20,615 bases of DNA from Desulfobacteraceae bacterium. Lineage in GTDB: Bacteria; Desulfobacterota; Desulfobacteria; Desulfobacterales; SURF-15. The position numbers were made by a program, and so were the translations under genes. The stretch spans positions 1-20,615 of the forward strand of contig QZKK01000121.1 in NCBI GenBank assembly GCA_003599475.1, written 5' to 3'. The number at the start of each line of letters is the position of its first letter. The stretch's first letter is position 1. This document shows, piece after piece, positions 1 through 7,212 of this stretch. The notes under the pieces were generated by a model that was not told the DNA's origin, did no database searches, and saw nothing but the letters and a program-made list of their open reading frames with translations.

Positions 1-1206
1 AACTGGGTCAACCAGTTCCAGATGGCTGGGATTGGGGGATAACACAATGCTAATAGAATTACCTTTTTGCGATTTGAATAATCCCTTGCTTCCAAGATGG
101 TATTTAACATCACCTGTACCTTGCGGACTTTCGGGATCCATTTCGTCTTCAAATTCGGAAAATATGTTAGTATAACTCTTACCGATGATATTTGATAATA
201 CATTCAATCTACCACGGTGAGCCATTCCTAAAAAAACTTCTTTAACGTTCTGCTCACTCGCTAAATTTAAAAGATAGTCCAACACAGGTATTAAAGTCTC
301 AGAACCTTCAAGGGAAAACCGTTTGTGTCCAATAAATTTTGTATGAAGAAAATGTTCGAACGCTTCAGCTACAATTAGTTTTTCCATTATCCTTTTTTTA
401 ACATCAAATGAAAAGTTCGGCTTATTTCTAATTGGTTCCATTCTTTGCTGAAGCCACAGTTTTTCTTCGGGGTTCTGGATGTGCATATATTCTACACCGA
501 TCTTTTCGCAATAAGTTTGATGAATAACATCAAGAATCTGGCGCAAAGTACCTGTCTGCATTCCCTGTAAATTACCGGTTATAAAATGACGGTCATAATC
601 CCAGATTGTAAATCCATGGTTAGCAGGATCTAATTCCTGGTGAAAAGATTTTGGCGGACTGAGCGGATTTAAATCTGCAATTAAATGTCCGCGTACTCTA
701 AACATATTAATCAGCAGAACAATTCGTGCTTGTTTCTCAATCTCTTCGATGTTGTCGATTTTTGAAAATCGTTTTGAAAGTGTGTCGAGGTCCCAGCCAA
801 CTGCTTTCTGTGGAATTTTTAAGTCAGTAAATAATTTACTATAGAAATTATTTTCTCCAAGTAAAAGGTTATCAATAGTTGCAAGAAAGGCGCCGGATTC
901 TGCACCTTGAATAATTCGATGATCATAAGTGCTGGTTATATTCATAACCTTACCGATACCAAGTGATGCTAATGCAGAGGGATGCATTGCTTTGAATTCT
1001 GCCGGGTAATCAATTGCACCTACTGCAATTATACAGCCCTGTCCGTTCATTAATCTTGGTGTTGATGAAATTGTTCCGATACTACCGGGGTTGGTTAAAG
1101 TAATTGTTGAGTTTTGAAAGTCCGCCGGTTCTAATTTGCCACTCTTTGCTTTGTTAATTAACTCGTCATAAGCATCAAGAAATTCTCCAAAGTTCATCGT
1201 TTCAGC
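1..1206 (-). CDS. kgd: Fragment of fused E2-E1 2-oxoglutarate dehydrogenase/decarboxylase (Kgd-type)
   Basis: One minus-strand frame is open from the window edge to about 1206 with no start codon, so both ends are missing. It begins with the last part of an acyltransferase (E2-like) domain, containing LTNPGSIGT, GQGCIIAVGAIDYPAEF and TSTYDHRIIQGAESG. It then passes into the start of a thiamine-diphosphate E1 domain with GHKRFSLEGSE, GMAHRGRLNVL and PNPSHLELVDPV. E2 followed by E1 on one chain is the arrangement of mycobacterial Kgd and related multifunctional SucA proteins, which convert 2-oxoglutarate in the TCA cycle. Homology begins at about Ala-Glu-Thr-Met-Asn-Phe (near 1206), in the middle of the E2 domain. 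The upstream E2 sequence and any lipoyl region are absent. The stretch is clearly AT-rich, unlike everything after 1250, so it may come from another organism through misassembly. Confidence 0.9.
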
Positions 1207-1228
1207 AACGAACCCTACTCTTCTTTGT

Positions 1229-1246
1229 TTCTTCGTGTCTTTGTGG
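1229..1246. repeat. Short dispersed repeat at the compositional junction
   Basis: The 18 bases here share TTCTTCGTGTC followed by a TTTGTGG/CTTCGTGG tail with 2806-2824. A looser match lies at 5165-5188 and an inverted one at 5113-5136. Here the repeat sits exactly between AT-rich DNA with a broken Kgd gene and GC-rich DNA with the end of the SagB gene. Short repeats of this kind are typical places for a wrong assembly join. Confidence 0.6.
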
Positions 1247-1285
1247 CATGAATTAAAGCCTCGGCGCAAATGGGAGCGGTTAAAT

Positions 1286-2695
1286 TCACATCCGCTTGCT
1301 CCCGAGCAGAAACTCCCCCACCGATGTTTCTGCATAGTAATCCAGAGCCGCGGCCTCTGCAAAAAGATCCGAGTTTCCTCCTCCGATGGCGCATGGGGCA
1401 AGATCCATGGCGGTTGCCACAAGGTACATGGTCTGATACAGCACCCCCACGTTTTTGAGCATCGTGTTGTAGGCCATCGATTCGTATTTCCAGGAAAGCC
1501 TCTGAAAGCGTGAGGCGATGGTGAAGAGCACCTGCGGAGTCAACTCCAGGCCCGTCGAGCGAACGGCGTCTTTGAAAAGCGCAGCCGTCGCCTCCGTCGG
1601 CCCGCAGAGCGGTTCAAGTCCGTGGTTCTTCGGGCAATAATGGTAAAAGCCCGGAGAAATGCTTTCACAGGCATTCACATTCACGTAGATCTCAAGCTCG
1701 TAAATGGCGCCTCCCCCCGGATAGGACCGCCTGCTTACATCCTGCACATCGTGTTTGATCAGCTCCTTTACCCTGGCCGTTCTGTATAAAAACTCGCCAA
1801 GCTGTCGGTCTGTAATCGGTCGCTCTGCATATTCCCGGATCGATTTTCTGTGCTCCAGAACCAGAGTGAAGGGGTAGTCCTCTTGTTCGAGCTTTTCCAT
1901 ATCCGGTTTGTAAAGGTCGAGGGTCTGCCCGGAGCTTGCGGGCTTTACCGCCGGCAGGGGATCGATCTTTCCGATGAAGCGATAGGTACCGCCGAACCGG
2001 TTGGCATGCCGCCCCAGACGGCTTCTGGCATGAAAGAGCAGATCGTGAAAATCCCACTGGGCAAGCGTTCGGGTCTCTCCATGATAGGGATCCTCGGGTT
2101 TGGCCTCGATGAGAAAGCCGGCGGCAAGAAGCATGCCTAGAAAAAGCTCTATGGCATCGCGGGGGATTTCTTTCAGAAGATCGCACAAGGAACCCAAAGT
2201 CTTTGCTCCTGCAAGCTCGGCGGCAATGGCCGCCCCCATCCATCCGTGCAGAGTGATCTTTCCGTGGGATAGCGGTGACTCCAGGACCGGATCCTCGTTT
2301 TCCCGGTGCAGATAGGAAAACCGGGAAAGGGTGTATTTAGATTCCGGATCCAAAGAACCCGGATTGAATTGAAAATGCGCGGAGATGGGAGAAAGGGTTG
2401 CCATCGGCTTTCCGTTGCAGGATATGCCGTAGCGGATCATACAGCGCTTGGAAAAGATTGAAAGATAATAGTAGAACCTGGCAAGGGCCGATTCCCCGTC
2501 GGTTTCGGCAACCTGCCGGCTAAGCTCGTCTTCGGAGGCCCCTTGCGAGGAAAGTATTGTTATTGCCCGGACAAGCCCCGGGGTCAGCCCCTTGAGGGTG
2601 GAGCGACGGTCGAGCGTCTGGATGACGACCTGATCGGGCGCCGGAAAATCGACCGAAACGTCTTTAGTAAAAGAAAGAACATAAGCCTGCGTCAT
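1286..2695 (-). CDS. SagB-type FMN-dependent dehydrogenase (azoline oxidase of a TOMM RiPP locus)
   Basis: This 469-residue protein starts at an ATG preceded by TAGGAG at a 7-base spacing. The C-terminal ~210 residues are a nitroreductase-fold SagB/McbC-like oxidase. It opens with EHRKSIREYAERPITDRQL, continues with SRRSYPGGGAIYELEIYV (flavin and active-site region) and LKNVGVLYQTMYLVATA, and ends near SVGEFLLGSKRM. The N-terminal ~250 residues lack a domain I can name; long SagB proteins often carry such a region. In known TOMM systems this enzyme oxidises thiazolines and oxazolines to aromatic azoles with FMN. It lies 139 bp downstream of the cyclodehydratase on the same strand, so the two are probably co-transcribed. 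Its stop is about 40 bp from the suspected contig junction, so the gene is complete but whatever followed it is unknown. Confidence 0.9.
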   Translation of the reverse strand: MTQAYVLSFTKDVSVDFPAPDQVVIQTLDRRSTLKGLTPGLVRAITILSSQGASEDELSRQVAETDGESALARFYYYLSIFSKRCMIRYGISCNGKPMATLSPISAHFQFNPGSLDPESKYTLSRFSYLHRENEDPVLESPLSHGKITLHGWMGAAIAAELAGAKTLGSLCDLLKEIPRDAIELFLGMLLAAGFLIEAKPEDPYHGETRTLAQWDFHDLLFHARSRLGRHANRFGGTYRFIGKIDPLPAVKPASSGQTLDLYKPDMEKLEQEDYPFTLVLEHRKSIREYAERPITDRQLGEFLYRTARVKELIKHDVQDVSRRSYPGGGAIYELEIYVNVNACESISPGFYHYCPKNHGLEPLCGPTEATAALFKDAVRSTGLELTPQVLFTIASRFQRLSWKYESMAYNTMLKNVGVLYQTMYLVATAMDLAPCAIGGGNSDLFAEAAALDYYAETSVGEFLLGSKRM

Positions 2696-2805
2696 GATTT
2701 TCTCCTACCCGTTGCTCCTCCCTCCAAAACTTGCCATAACTGCCGAAATTGATGAGAACACAGGCTTTCAACCCTGTTGCCTTTAAGTAATTGAGCACTT
2801 GGTCA

Positions 2806-2824
2806 TTCTTCGTGTCCTTCGTGG
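2806..2824. repeat. Short dispersed repeat between cyclodehydratase and SagB genes
   Basis: This is the second copy of the motif seen at 1229-1246, with sequence TTCTTCGTGTCCTTCGTGG. It ends ten bases before the stop codon of the cyclodehydratase gene. The remaining 139-bp intergenic stretch shows no convincing terminator or promoter. Confidence 0.55.
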
Positions 2825-2834
2825 ATTACCCGAA

Positions 2835-5084
2835 TCAAAAAAACACCGGAATCGGATTGAGCTCTTCTTCTGTCAGCGGTCTATCTAACCAGCCCATTTG
2901 GACCGGCACGTCGTAGAGTCTTCCCGGGGCAAACCGCGCCCAGAAGTGGCGCAGGCCCGGCACGATCACCTTCGCCACGGGCATCTTGACATCCGGCCGG
3001 GTCTGGTCGAGCACGAGCACTTCCATCCCTTTTTCCTCCACGATGCGCCGGCACCGCCCGATGTCCGTAAGCAGATCGCCGGTATAAAGGGAGGGGTAGT
3101 CTTCGCGCTGTTTGGCCGCCATCGTCTCATCCGGCGCCATGTACGGCTGGTTGGCAAGGGTGGCGGTTTTGAGCCAGGACAGGGTCTCCTCGTCCTCCAG
3201 CGCGATTTTTTCCTCTTCGCCCCCCCGGGCCAGACCCAGCATCTGGTTCATTTCCGCAAAGGCGCGCAAGAGGGCAATGCGTGCATCGAGATGACAGCCC
3301 AGACCAAAGAGGATGCGCTCTTCCGGTCCGGTATAGATCCGGGAGACGGCGGCAAAGGCGGGGATGCCCAGATCGCTGGTGATGTCGAGCGCCCAGGCCT
3401 CGCGGCCCAGGCTTTGATAATAGCCGATGAGATCGAGCAGGTAGGGCTCCCCGAAGCTTTCCACCGAAACTTTCGGCTTTTGCAGGCGGTTGTACCACCA
3501 GAGCGCCACTGCATCCCGCTCCATCAGCTCGCAGAATCCCTGCAGCACCGCTTCTTCCAGGTTGTTTCCCGAGGCGTTGCCGTTCGAGCAGCCCATGCAG
3601 TAGAAGGAGTCGCAAGCGGCACTCACCTTGGACTGGTAGTAGAGAAGCTGGGTGGGAAGATACTTGTGGCGTTGCTCAGTCAGCGACCACACCGGGGTCC
3701 AGTCGATTGCAACCGATTCATCGAGGGGTTCTACCACCCGGTTGAACTTCGATTTCCTGGCATTCCAGTCCACGCGTTCCACAAGCTGCCGGTCGCTGTA
3801 GCGCATCACATCGTTTGGGTGGACGGCATCTTCGCCGAAGCGCTCCCGCATCTTGGTAAAGCTTTCCGTCACAATCACCTCGCTTCCGGTGCGTTCGCCC
3901 GAATACCGCTCGATCGCCTCGCAAAGGGCGCTCGCTTTGGCCTGGCCCTCGTACATCCCCTTGCCGCTGCTGGCATTTCGCAGGCTGCGCTTTAAAAAAT
4001 CGAGCCTTTCCATTTTGAAGGCATGATTGTGGCCGGCGACATAGACATGGACGAAGCCGTCGGCGTTGTGCACAGGGGAAAGCATGGTCACCACCCCGGT
4101 GATGGGGCTCACCAGATGCTGATATTTCTTTATCGTCTGCTCAGGCGTTTGGGTGCGGTGGCCGCCGTCCTGGACATAGGTCACTCTGCGGTTTTTAAGC
4201 TCGACCGGCATGGTCTTTGCCGAAACGAATTCACCGCAGGCCGGACATGCCGGGTGCTTCAGAAGATCGTGGGTCACGGCGTTCCAGGTGCGCACGTCCA
4301 GGCTCAGCACCTTGCCCTGAAGCCCTTCCTTGGCTCCTGCGATAAACTTTGCCGCCTCCAGGGCGGCAAGCCTGCAAGCGGCGGAAACGGTTGTCGGACT
4401 GACAGCCCGCGCTGCGGGAGAGGGGTCGGGCAGCTTGTTTTTTTCCGCCACAAACCGGTGCGCCGGCCGGTTTCGTGCCAAGCGCAGGGAAAGGCAGCGG
4501 TAGCAGCCGGTTTTCCCGGGCACAAAAAGCGGCCCGATCCAAAGCTCATGGCCGACTGTCTTTACCAGAAGCCAGGGGCGGCCCGCTTCAACATTTGCGG
4601 CGTTTAAAGCGCCTATCTCCGCCCGCAAGTAATCGTCTGTCACCACCGTTTCGAAATCGGCGGCTTCTTCATCTGCAAGAAAAAATCCTATCTCTTCCAG
4701 CGCTGCACGCATGGGGGCGGCATCCGCCTTTCCCACGGCGCTCACCCGCACCCGCACGCACCCAATCGCTTCAACTGCGGCGGCCGGATCGATCCCCATA
4801 CCGTGCCAGAAGGCCGCCGTCTCCACCGGAATTTCCGGCGTGCTTTCGGCGATGTGCCCGTTTTTCTCGAGCAGCGCAAGGGCATAGTAAACCCTGGCCG
4901 CATCCACCTTCCCGGCCAGGGCATCTGCGAGCGCGTCCGCGTCGCGCGTTCCGTCGATCAGCGGCACAAGCTCTTCGTACACCTTACCGTGCAGGGCTCT
5001 TGCTCCATCCTCGGAGAGCAAAAGCACCCCCTCGCCGGGAATGACGCTCACCTGCAGATGAGCTTTGAAAGCAGGTCTTTTCAT
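2835..5084 (-). CDS. Fused E1-like/YcaO cyclodehydratase (TOMM C-D protein)
   Basis: The chosen ATG at 5084 gives 749 residues beginning MKRPAFKAHLQVSVIPGEGV, the usual beginning of TOMM leader-binding proteins. An upstream in-frame GTG at 5132 lies in repeat-like sequence and is less likely. Residues 1-85 resemble a leader-peptide-binding winged helix. Residues ~100-290 form an E1/ThiF-like region with two Cys pairs, C194/C197 and C280/C283, expected to hold zinc. Residues ~315-749 are the YcaO domain, with ATP-site motifs CEAIERYSGER (388-398) and LEEAVLQGFCELMERD (509-524). The protein ends in NPIPVFF, a variant of the proline-rich YcaO C-terminus. YcaO cyclodehydratases use ATP to turn Cys, Ser or Thr of a precursor peptide into azolines. 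SagB lies downstream on the same strand and the precursor gene is divergent. Family assignment is firm; the substrate is inferred from position. Confidence 0.93.
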   Translation of the reverse strand: MKRPAFKAHLQVSVIPGEGVLLLSEDGARALHGKVYEELVPLIDGTRDADALADALAGKVDAARVYYALALLEKNGHIAESTPEIPVETAAFWHGMGIDPAAAVEAIGCVRVRVSAVGKADAAPMRAALEEIGFFLADEEAADFETVVTDDYLRAEIGALNAANVEAGRPWLLVKTVGHELWIGPLFVPGKTGCYRCLSLRLARNRPAHRFVAEKNKLPDPSPAARAVSPTTVSAACRLAALEAAKFIAGAKEGLQGKVLSLDVRTWNAVTHDLLKHPACPACGEFVSAKTMPVELKNRRVTYVQDGGHRTQTPEQTIKKYQHLVSPITGVVTMLSPVHNADGFVHVYVAGHNHAFKMERLDFLKRSLRNASSGKGMYEGQAKASALCEAIERYSGERTGSEVIVTESFTKMRERFGEDAVHPNDVMRYSDRQLVERVDWNARKSKFNRVVEPLDESVAIDWTPVWSLTEQRHKYLPTQLLYYQSKVSAACDSFYCMGCSNGNASGNNLEEAVLQGFCELMERDAVALWWYNRLQKPKVSVESFGEPYLLDLIGYYQSLGREAWALDITSDLGIPAFAAVSRIYTGPEERILFGLGCHLDARIALLRAFAEMNQMLGLARGGEEEKIALEDEETLSWLKTATLANQPYMAPDETMAAKQREDYPSLYTGDLLTDIGRCRRIVEEKGMEVLVLDQTRPDVKMPVAKVIVPGLRHFWARFAPGRLYDVPVQMGWLDRPLTEEELNPIPVFF

Positions 5085-5112
5085 GATTGCATCTTCACAT
5101 TCAAATCGATTC

Positions 5113-5136
5113 AAGAGGACACGAAGGTTCACGAAT
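5113..5136. repeat. Inverted, degenerate copy of the dispersed repeat
   Basis: On the minus strand this reads ATTCGTGAACCTTCGTGTCC and onwards, matching the family at 1229, 2806 and 5165. It lies just upstream of the chosen cyclodehydratase start and gives coding-like open frame to the longer GTG-start version, which is one reason I prefer the ATG at 5084. Confidence 0.4.
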
Positions 5137-5164
5137 CTTTTTTTGACATGGATTTACGCCATTG

Positions 5165-5188
5165 TTTCTTCACGATCCTTCGTAGATT
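5165..5188. repeat. Degenerate copy of the dispersed repeat
   Basis: The sequence has TTCTTC and CCTTCGT blocks in the same order and spacing as 2806-2824. It lies within the 475-bp gap between the divergent cyclodehydratase and precursor genes. Apart from these repeats and the promoter at 5481, that gap shows no coding potential I trust. Confidence 0.4.
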
Positions 5189-5480
5189 TTTTCGGGTCAT
5201 TTAGCTGAATAAATGAGCTGCCGCACCCTCGAACTGCCTCGCCGATATCATTTTCATTTCGAGAAAACAAGCTTTAAAGGTTTAAAGCACGAATCATGCC
5301 TTCCGAACCGACGGGAAATCAAGCCGGAAGGGAGTTCTTGTGTCCGGCATCCGACCATTTCATTGGCAGTAAATGTCAAGAAAATGGGCAGGCCCGTTTT
5401 TGCCCGCGTGCAACATCTCACCGGTTCCGGGTCCACTCTGCGATTTGCAATCGGGGCGGATTTTTCTTCCCGCAAGCAAA

Positions 5481-5496
5481 TGGCACAAAATGTGCT
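5481..5496 (+). promoter_or_regulatory. Candidate sigma-54 promoter of the RiPP precursor gene
   Basis: TGGCACAAAATGTGCT has GG at 5482-5483 and GC at 5494-5495, exactly the GG-N10-GC geometry of -24/-12 promoters, with a perfect TGGCAC first block. The expected start of transcription is about 5507, leaving a ~53-base leader before the ATG at 5560, which has a good AAGGAG site. I could not see an upstream activator site resembling those at 13934 and 14710. Confidence 0.6.
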
Positions 5497-5559
5497 TTCC
5501 TGCTTGGACCTGAGATGGAGATGCGTGGCATTGATTTCAACTCGGGAAGGAGATGGAAG

Positions 5560-5892
5560 ATGAAAAGAAAATCCGCAGAAGAATTCGTAGAGAAATGCAG
5601 AACCGACAAGGAATTTGAAAAAAGAATCTTTGTGCCCGGTGAAAGTGTGGAGAAGCGCATGGTTCGTGCACGGGAGGCTGGATTTGATTTCAGCGCAGAG
5701 GAGATCCACAAGCTCGTGGTCCCCCCGAAGATGCTGCAACGCATGGAGCAGGCAAAGAATAGGGGAGAAACACTTACCTTCGACGAGGTCAAAAAGCTGA
5801 GAGCCGAAGAAAAAATCGACGTACTTTCGGATGAAGAGTTGGACAGGGTCGTCGGTGGCGGGGATTCCAAGTGTGGGGCGTGCCATATCTGA
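5560..5892 (+). CDS. Nif11-like leader RiPP precursor peptide with ten-residue core
   Basis: The ATG at 5560 follows AAGGAG with a 7-base spacer and gives 110 residues. Residues 5-52 (SAEEFVEKCRTDKEFEKR, then AREAGFDFSAEEIHKL) match the Nif11-type leader pattern. VLSDEELDRVVGGG (88-101) is the typical leader end with a Gly-Gly cleavage site. Cutting after G100 leaves GDSKCGACHI (101-110), with Ser103, Cys105 and Cys108 as possible azole sites. Residues 57-80 look like a second copy of 29-52 at a 28-residue offset, with R33/R61, M34/M62, A37/A65, G41/G69, E48/E76, K51/K79 and L52/L80 identical. The gene is divergent from the cyclodehydratase and sits behind a sigma-54-type promoter. The precursor role is inferred from leader, core and neighbours. 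A longer in-frame start at 5296 lacks support. Confidence 0.88.
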   Translation: MKRKSAEEFVEKCRTDKEFEKRIFVPGESVEKRMVRAREAGFDFSAEEIHKLVVPPKMLQRMEQAKNRGETLTFDEVKKLRAEEKIDVLSDEELDRVVGGGDSKCGACHI

Positions 5893-6265
5893 TTTCGGAA
5901 GGACAATCCTCTTTCTCTGGTGCTTCCCTACCAGACGATTCTTTCGGCATTTCCCGAAAGGTCATCTGCAAATGAAAGCCCATAACCCGGGGAAATCATT
6001 TCTTCCCCCCCATGTCAGTGGCGCCCCGATCCCGTTGGTCTCCTTGCCGTGCGGGAGCGGCTTGTGACACAGAAATCCATCGGCAACCCGCAGGCTTTTT
6101 CCTTCATGATTGGCTTCCGGTAAAATTCGTGATATCTGAAATCGAACCCATGATTCAGTTCGTTTCGCTCGCAATTCGAACGATGGAATACCGGGACTTG
6201 AAATCAACCAACCTTTAAACTTTTTAGCGCTGAACCGATGAACGCTTACGGATAGGAGGATCTTC
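5893..6265. other. Intergenic stretch between precursor and pyrE
   Basis: These 373 bases show no convincing gene. A 7-bp hairpin with arms CTTTCGG and CCGAAAG lies at 5941-5960 but has no T-run. No sigma-54 motif was found before pyrE. The only clear signal is AGGAGG just before its start. Confidence 0.5.
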
Positions 6266-6976
6266 ATGTTTCCGAGCGCGTTTCCAAATAAAGAGCTCAT
6301 GGCCGAATTGACGGCAAGGATGCTTTTGGAAGTCGAAGCGGTACGCTTTCAGTCCGAGAAGCCGTTTCTTTTTACCTCCGGCTGGGCAAGCCCGGTCTAC
6401 ATCGATTGCCGGCTTTTGATCTCTTATCCGAGGGTGAGACAGACGCTCATGGATTTTGCCGCTTCCGTGATCCTCCGCGACATCGGCTTCGAATCGATCG
6501 ATGCGATCGCCGGCGGAGAGACGGCCGGCATTCCTTTTGCCGCCTGGATTGCGGACCGGCTCATGCTGCCGATGCAGTATGTCAGGAAAAAACCGAAGGG
6601 ATTCGGCCGGGATGCACAAATCGAGGGAACTTTTTCCGAAGGCGACAGGATCCTGCTGGTGGAGGATCTGACCACGGACGGAAGGAGCAAGGTCAAATTC
6701 TGTGAGGCTTTGCGGAAAGCGGGAGCGGAGGTCTCCCATACGTTTGTCCTATTTTATTACGACATCTTCCCCGAAGCTCTCGTCATGCTGAAAGAAATGG
6801 GCGTAAAGATGCACTTTCTGGCAACCTGGTGGGATGTCCTCACCCAGTGCAAAAAACACGGATACTTTGACTCAAAGACACTCGATGAGGTGGAAAAGTT
6901 CCTGAAAAATCCTGTCTCCTGGTCATCGGAACACGGCGGAACGGCCGGTTTAAGTGAGCTGAAAGCCCAAAGCTGA
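6266..6976 (+). CDS. pyrE: Orotate phosphoribosyltransferase
   Basis: This 236-residue protein starts at an ATG preceded by AGGAGG with a 6-base spacer. It transfers the phosphoribosyl group of PRPP to orotate to make orotidine 5'-phosphate in UMP synthesis, in the cytoplasm. Visible signatures are [16 protein letters not shown] (36-51), the Lys-rich [11 protein letters not shown] (104-114) that contacts PRPP in this family, and the PRPP loop [15 protein letters not shown] (128-142). LATWWDVL near residue 190 is characteristic of the longer type common in alphaproteobacteria. The PRPP loop has DGRSK where many members have GGS, which is mild divergence. The dihydroorotase-superfamily gene follows on the same strand after 236 bp, but repeats fill the gap, so co-transcription is uncertain. 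Confidence 0.92.
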   Translation: MFPSAFPNKELMAELTARMLLEVEAVRFQSEKPFLFTSGWASPVYIDCRLLISYPRVRQTLMDFAASVILRDIGFESIDAIAGGETAGIPFAAWIADRLMLPMQYVRKKPKGFGRDAQIEGTFSEGDRILLVEDLTTDGRSKVKFCEALRKAGAEVSHTFVLFYYDIFPEALVMLKEMGVKMHFLATWWDVLTQCKKHGYFDSKTLDEVEKFLKNPVSWSSEHGGTAGLSELKAQS

Positions 6977-6984
6977 AAGCTCGA

Positions 6985-7047
6985 AAATCGGAAGTCAGAA
7001 ATCGGAAGCCGGAGGTCAGAAATCAGATGCCGGAGGTCAGAAGTCAG
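6985..7047 (+). repeat. Degenerate ~21-bp tandem repeats
   Basis: Two near-identical 21-base units, of the form AAATCgGAaGCCGGAGGTCAG, lie between shorter partial units of AAATCGGAAGTCAG and AAGTCAG. The array begins just after the pyrE stop and does not resemble CRISPR, because the units abut with no spacers. Confidence 0.7.
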
Positions 7048-7166
7048 TTCGAGCAAGGGCTCACGCAAAGACGGAAAGGAAAGAGGGTCGAAGACTCAAA
7101 GCAAATATTTTTTTAGCCGCAGGTGAACGCAGATTTCAAGAGCCTCAAGACTTCAAGCAAGGAGCC

Positions 7167-7200
7167 AATCTAAAATCTAAAATCAAAAATCTAAAATTCC
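7167..7200 (+). repeat. AT-rich tandem repeat (AATCTAAA units)
   Basis: Four imperfect copies of an AATCTAAA-like octamer lie just upstream of the ribosome-binding site of the amidohydrolase gene. The run is far more AT-rich than the flanks. Confidence 0.7.
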
Positions 7201-7212
7201 AAGAGGTGCCCC

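Noticed and set aside
2898..3995. 365-codon plus-strand open frame
   Set aside because: It is antisense to the YcaO domain, with no recognisable motif; a shadow of high-GC codon use.
5296..5559. Long N-terminal extension of the precursor from an ATG at 5296
   Set aside because: The extension overlaps the sigma-54 promoter, lacks an RBS and leader-like sequence, while the ATG at 5560 has AAGGAG and begins a normal Nif11-type leader.
5941..5960. Hairpin (CTTTCGG / CCGAAAG) downstream of the precursor gene as a terminator
   Set aside because: Only seven base pairs and no following T-run; too weak to list as a terminator.
6985..7047. Possible CRISPR array
   Set aside because: Repeat units abut directly with no spacers and vary between copies.
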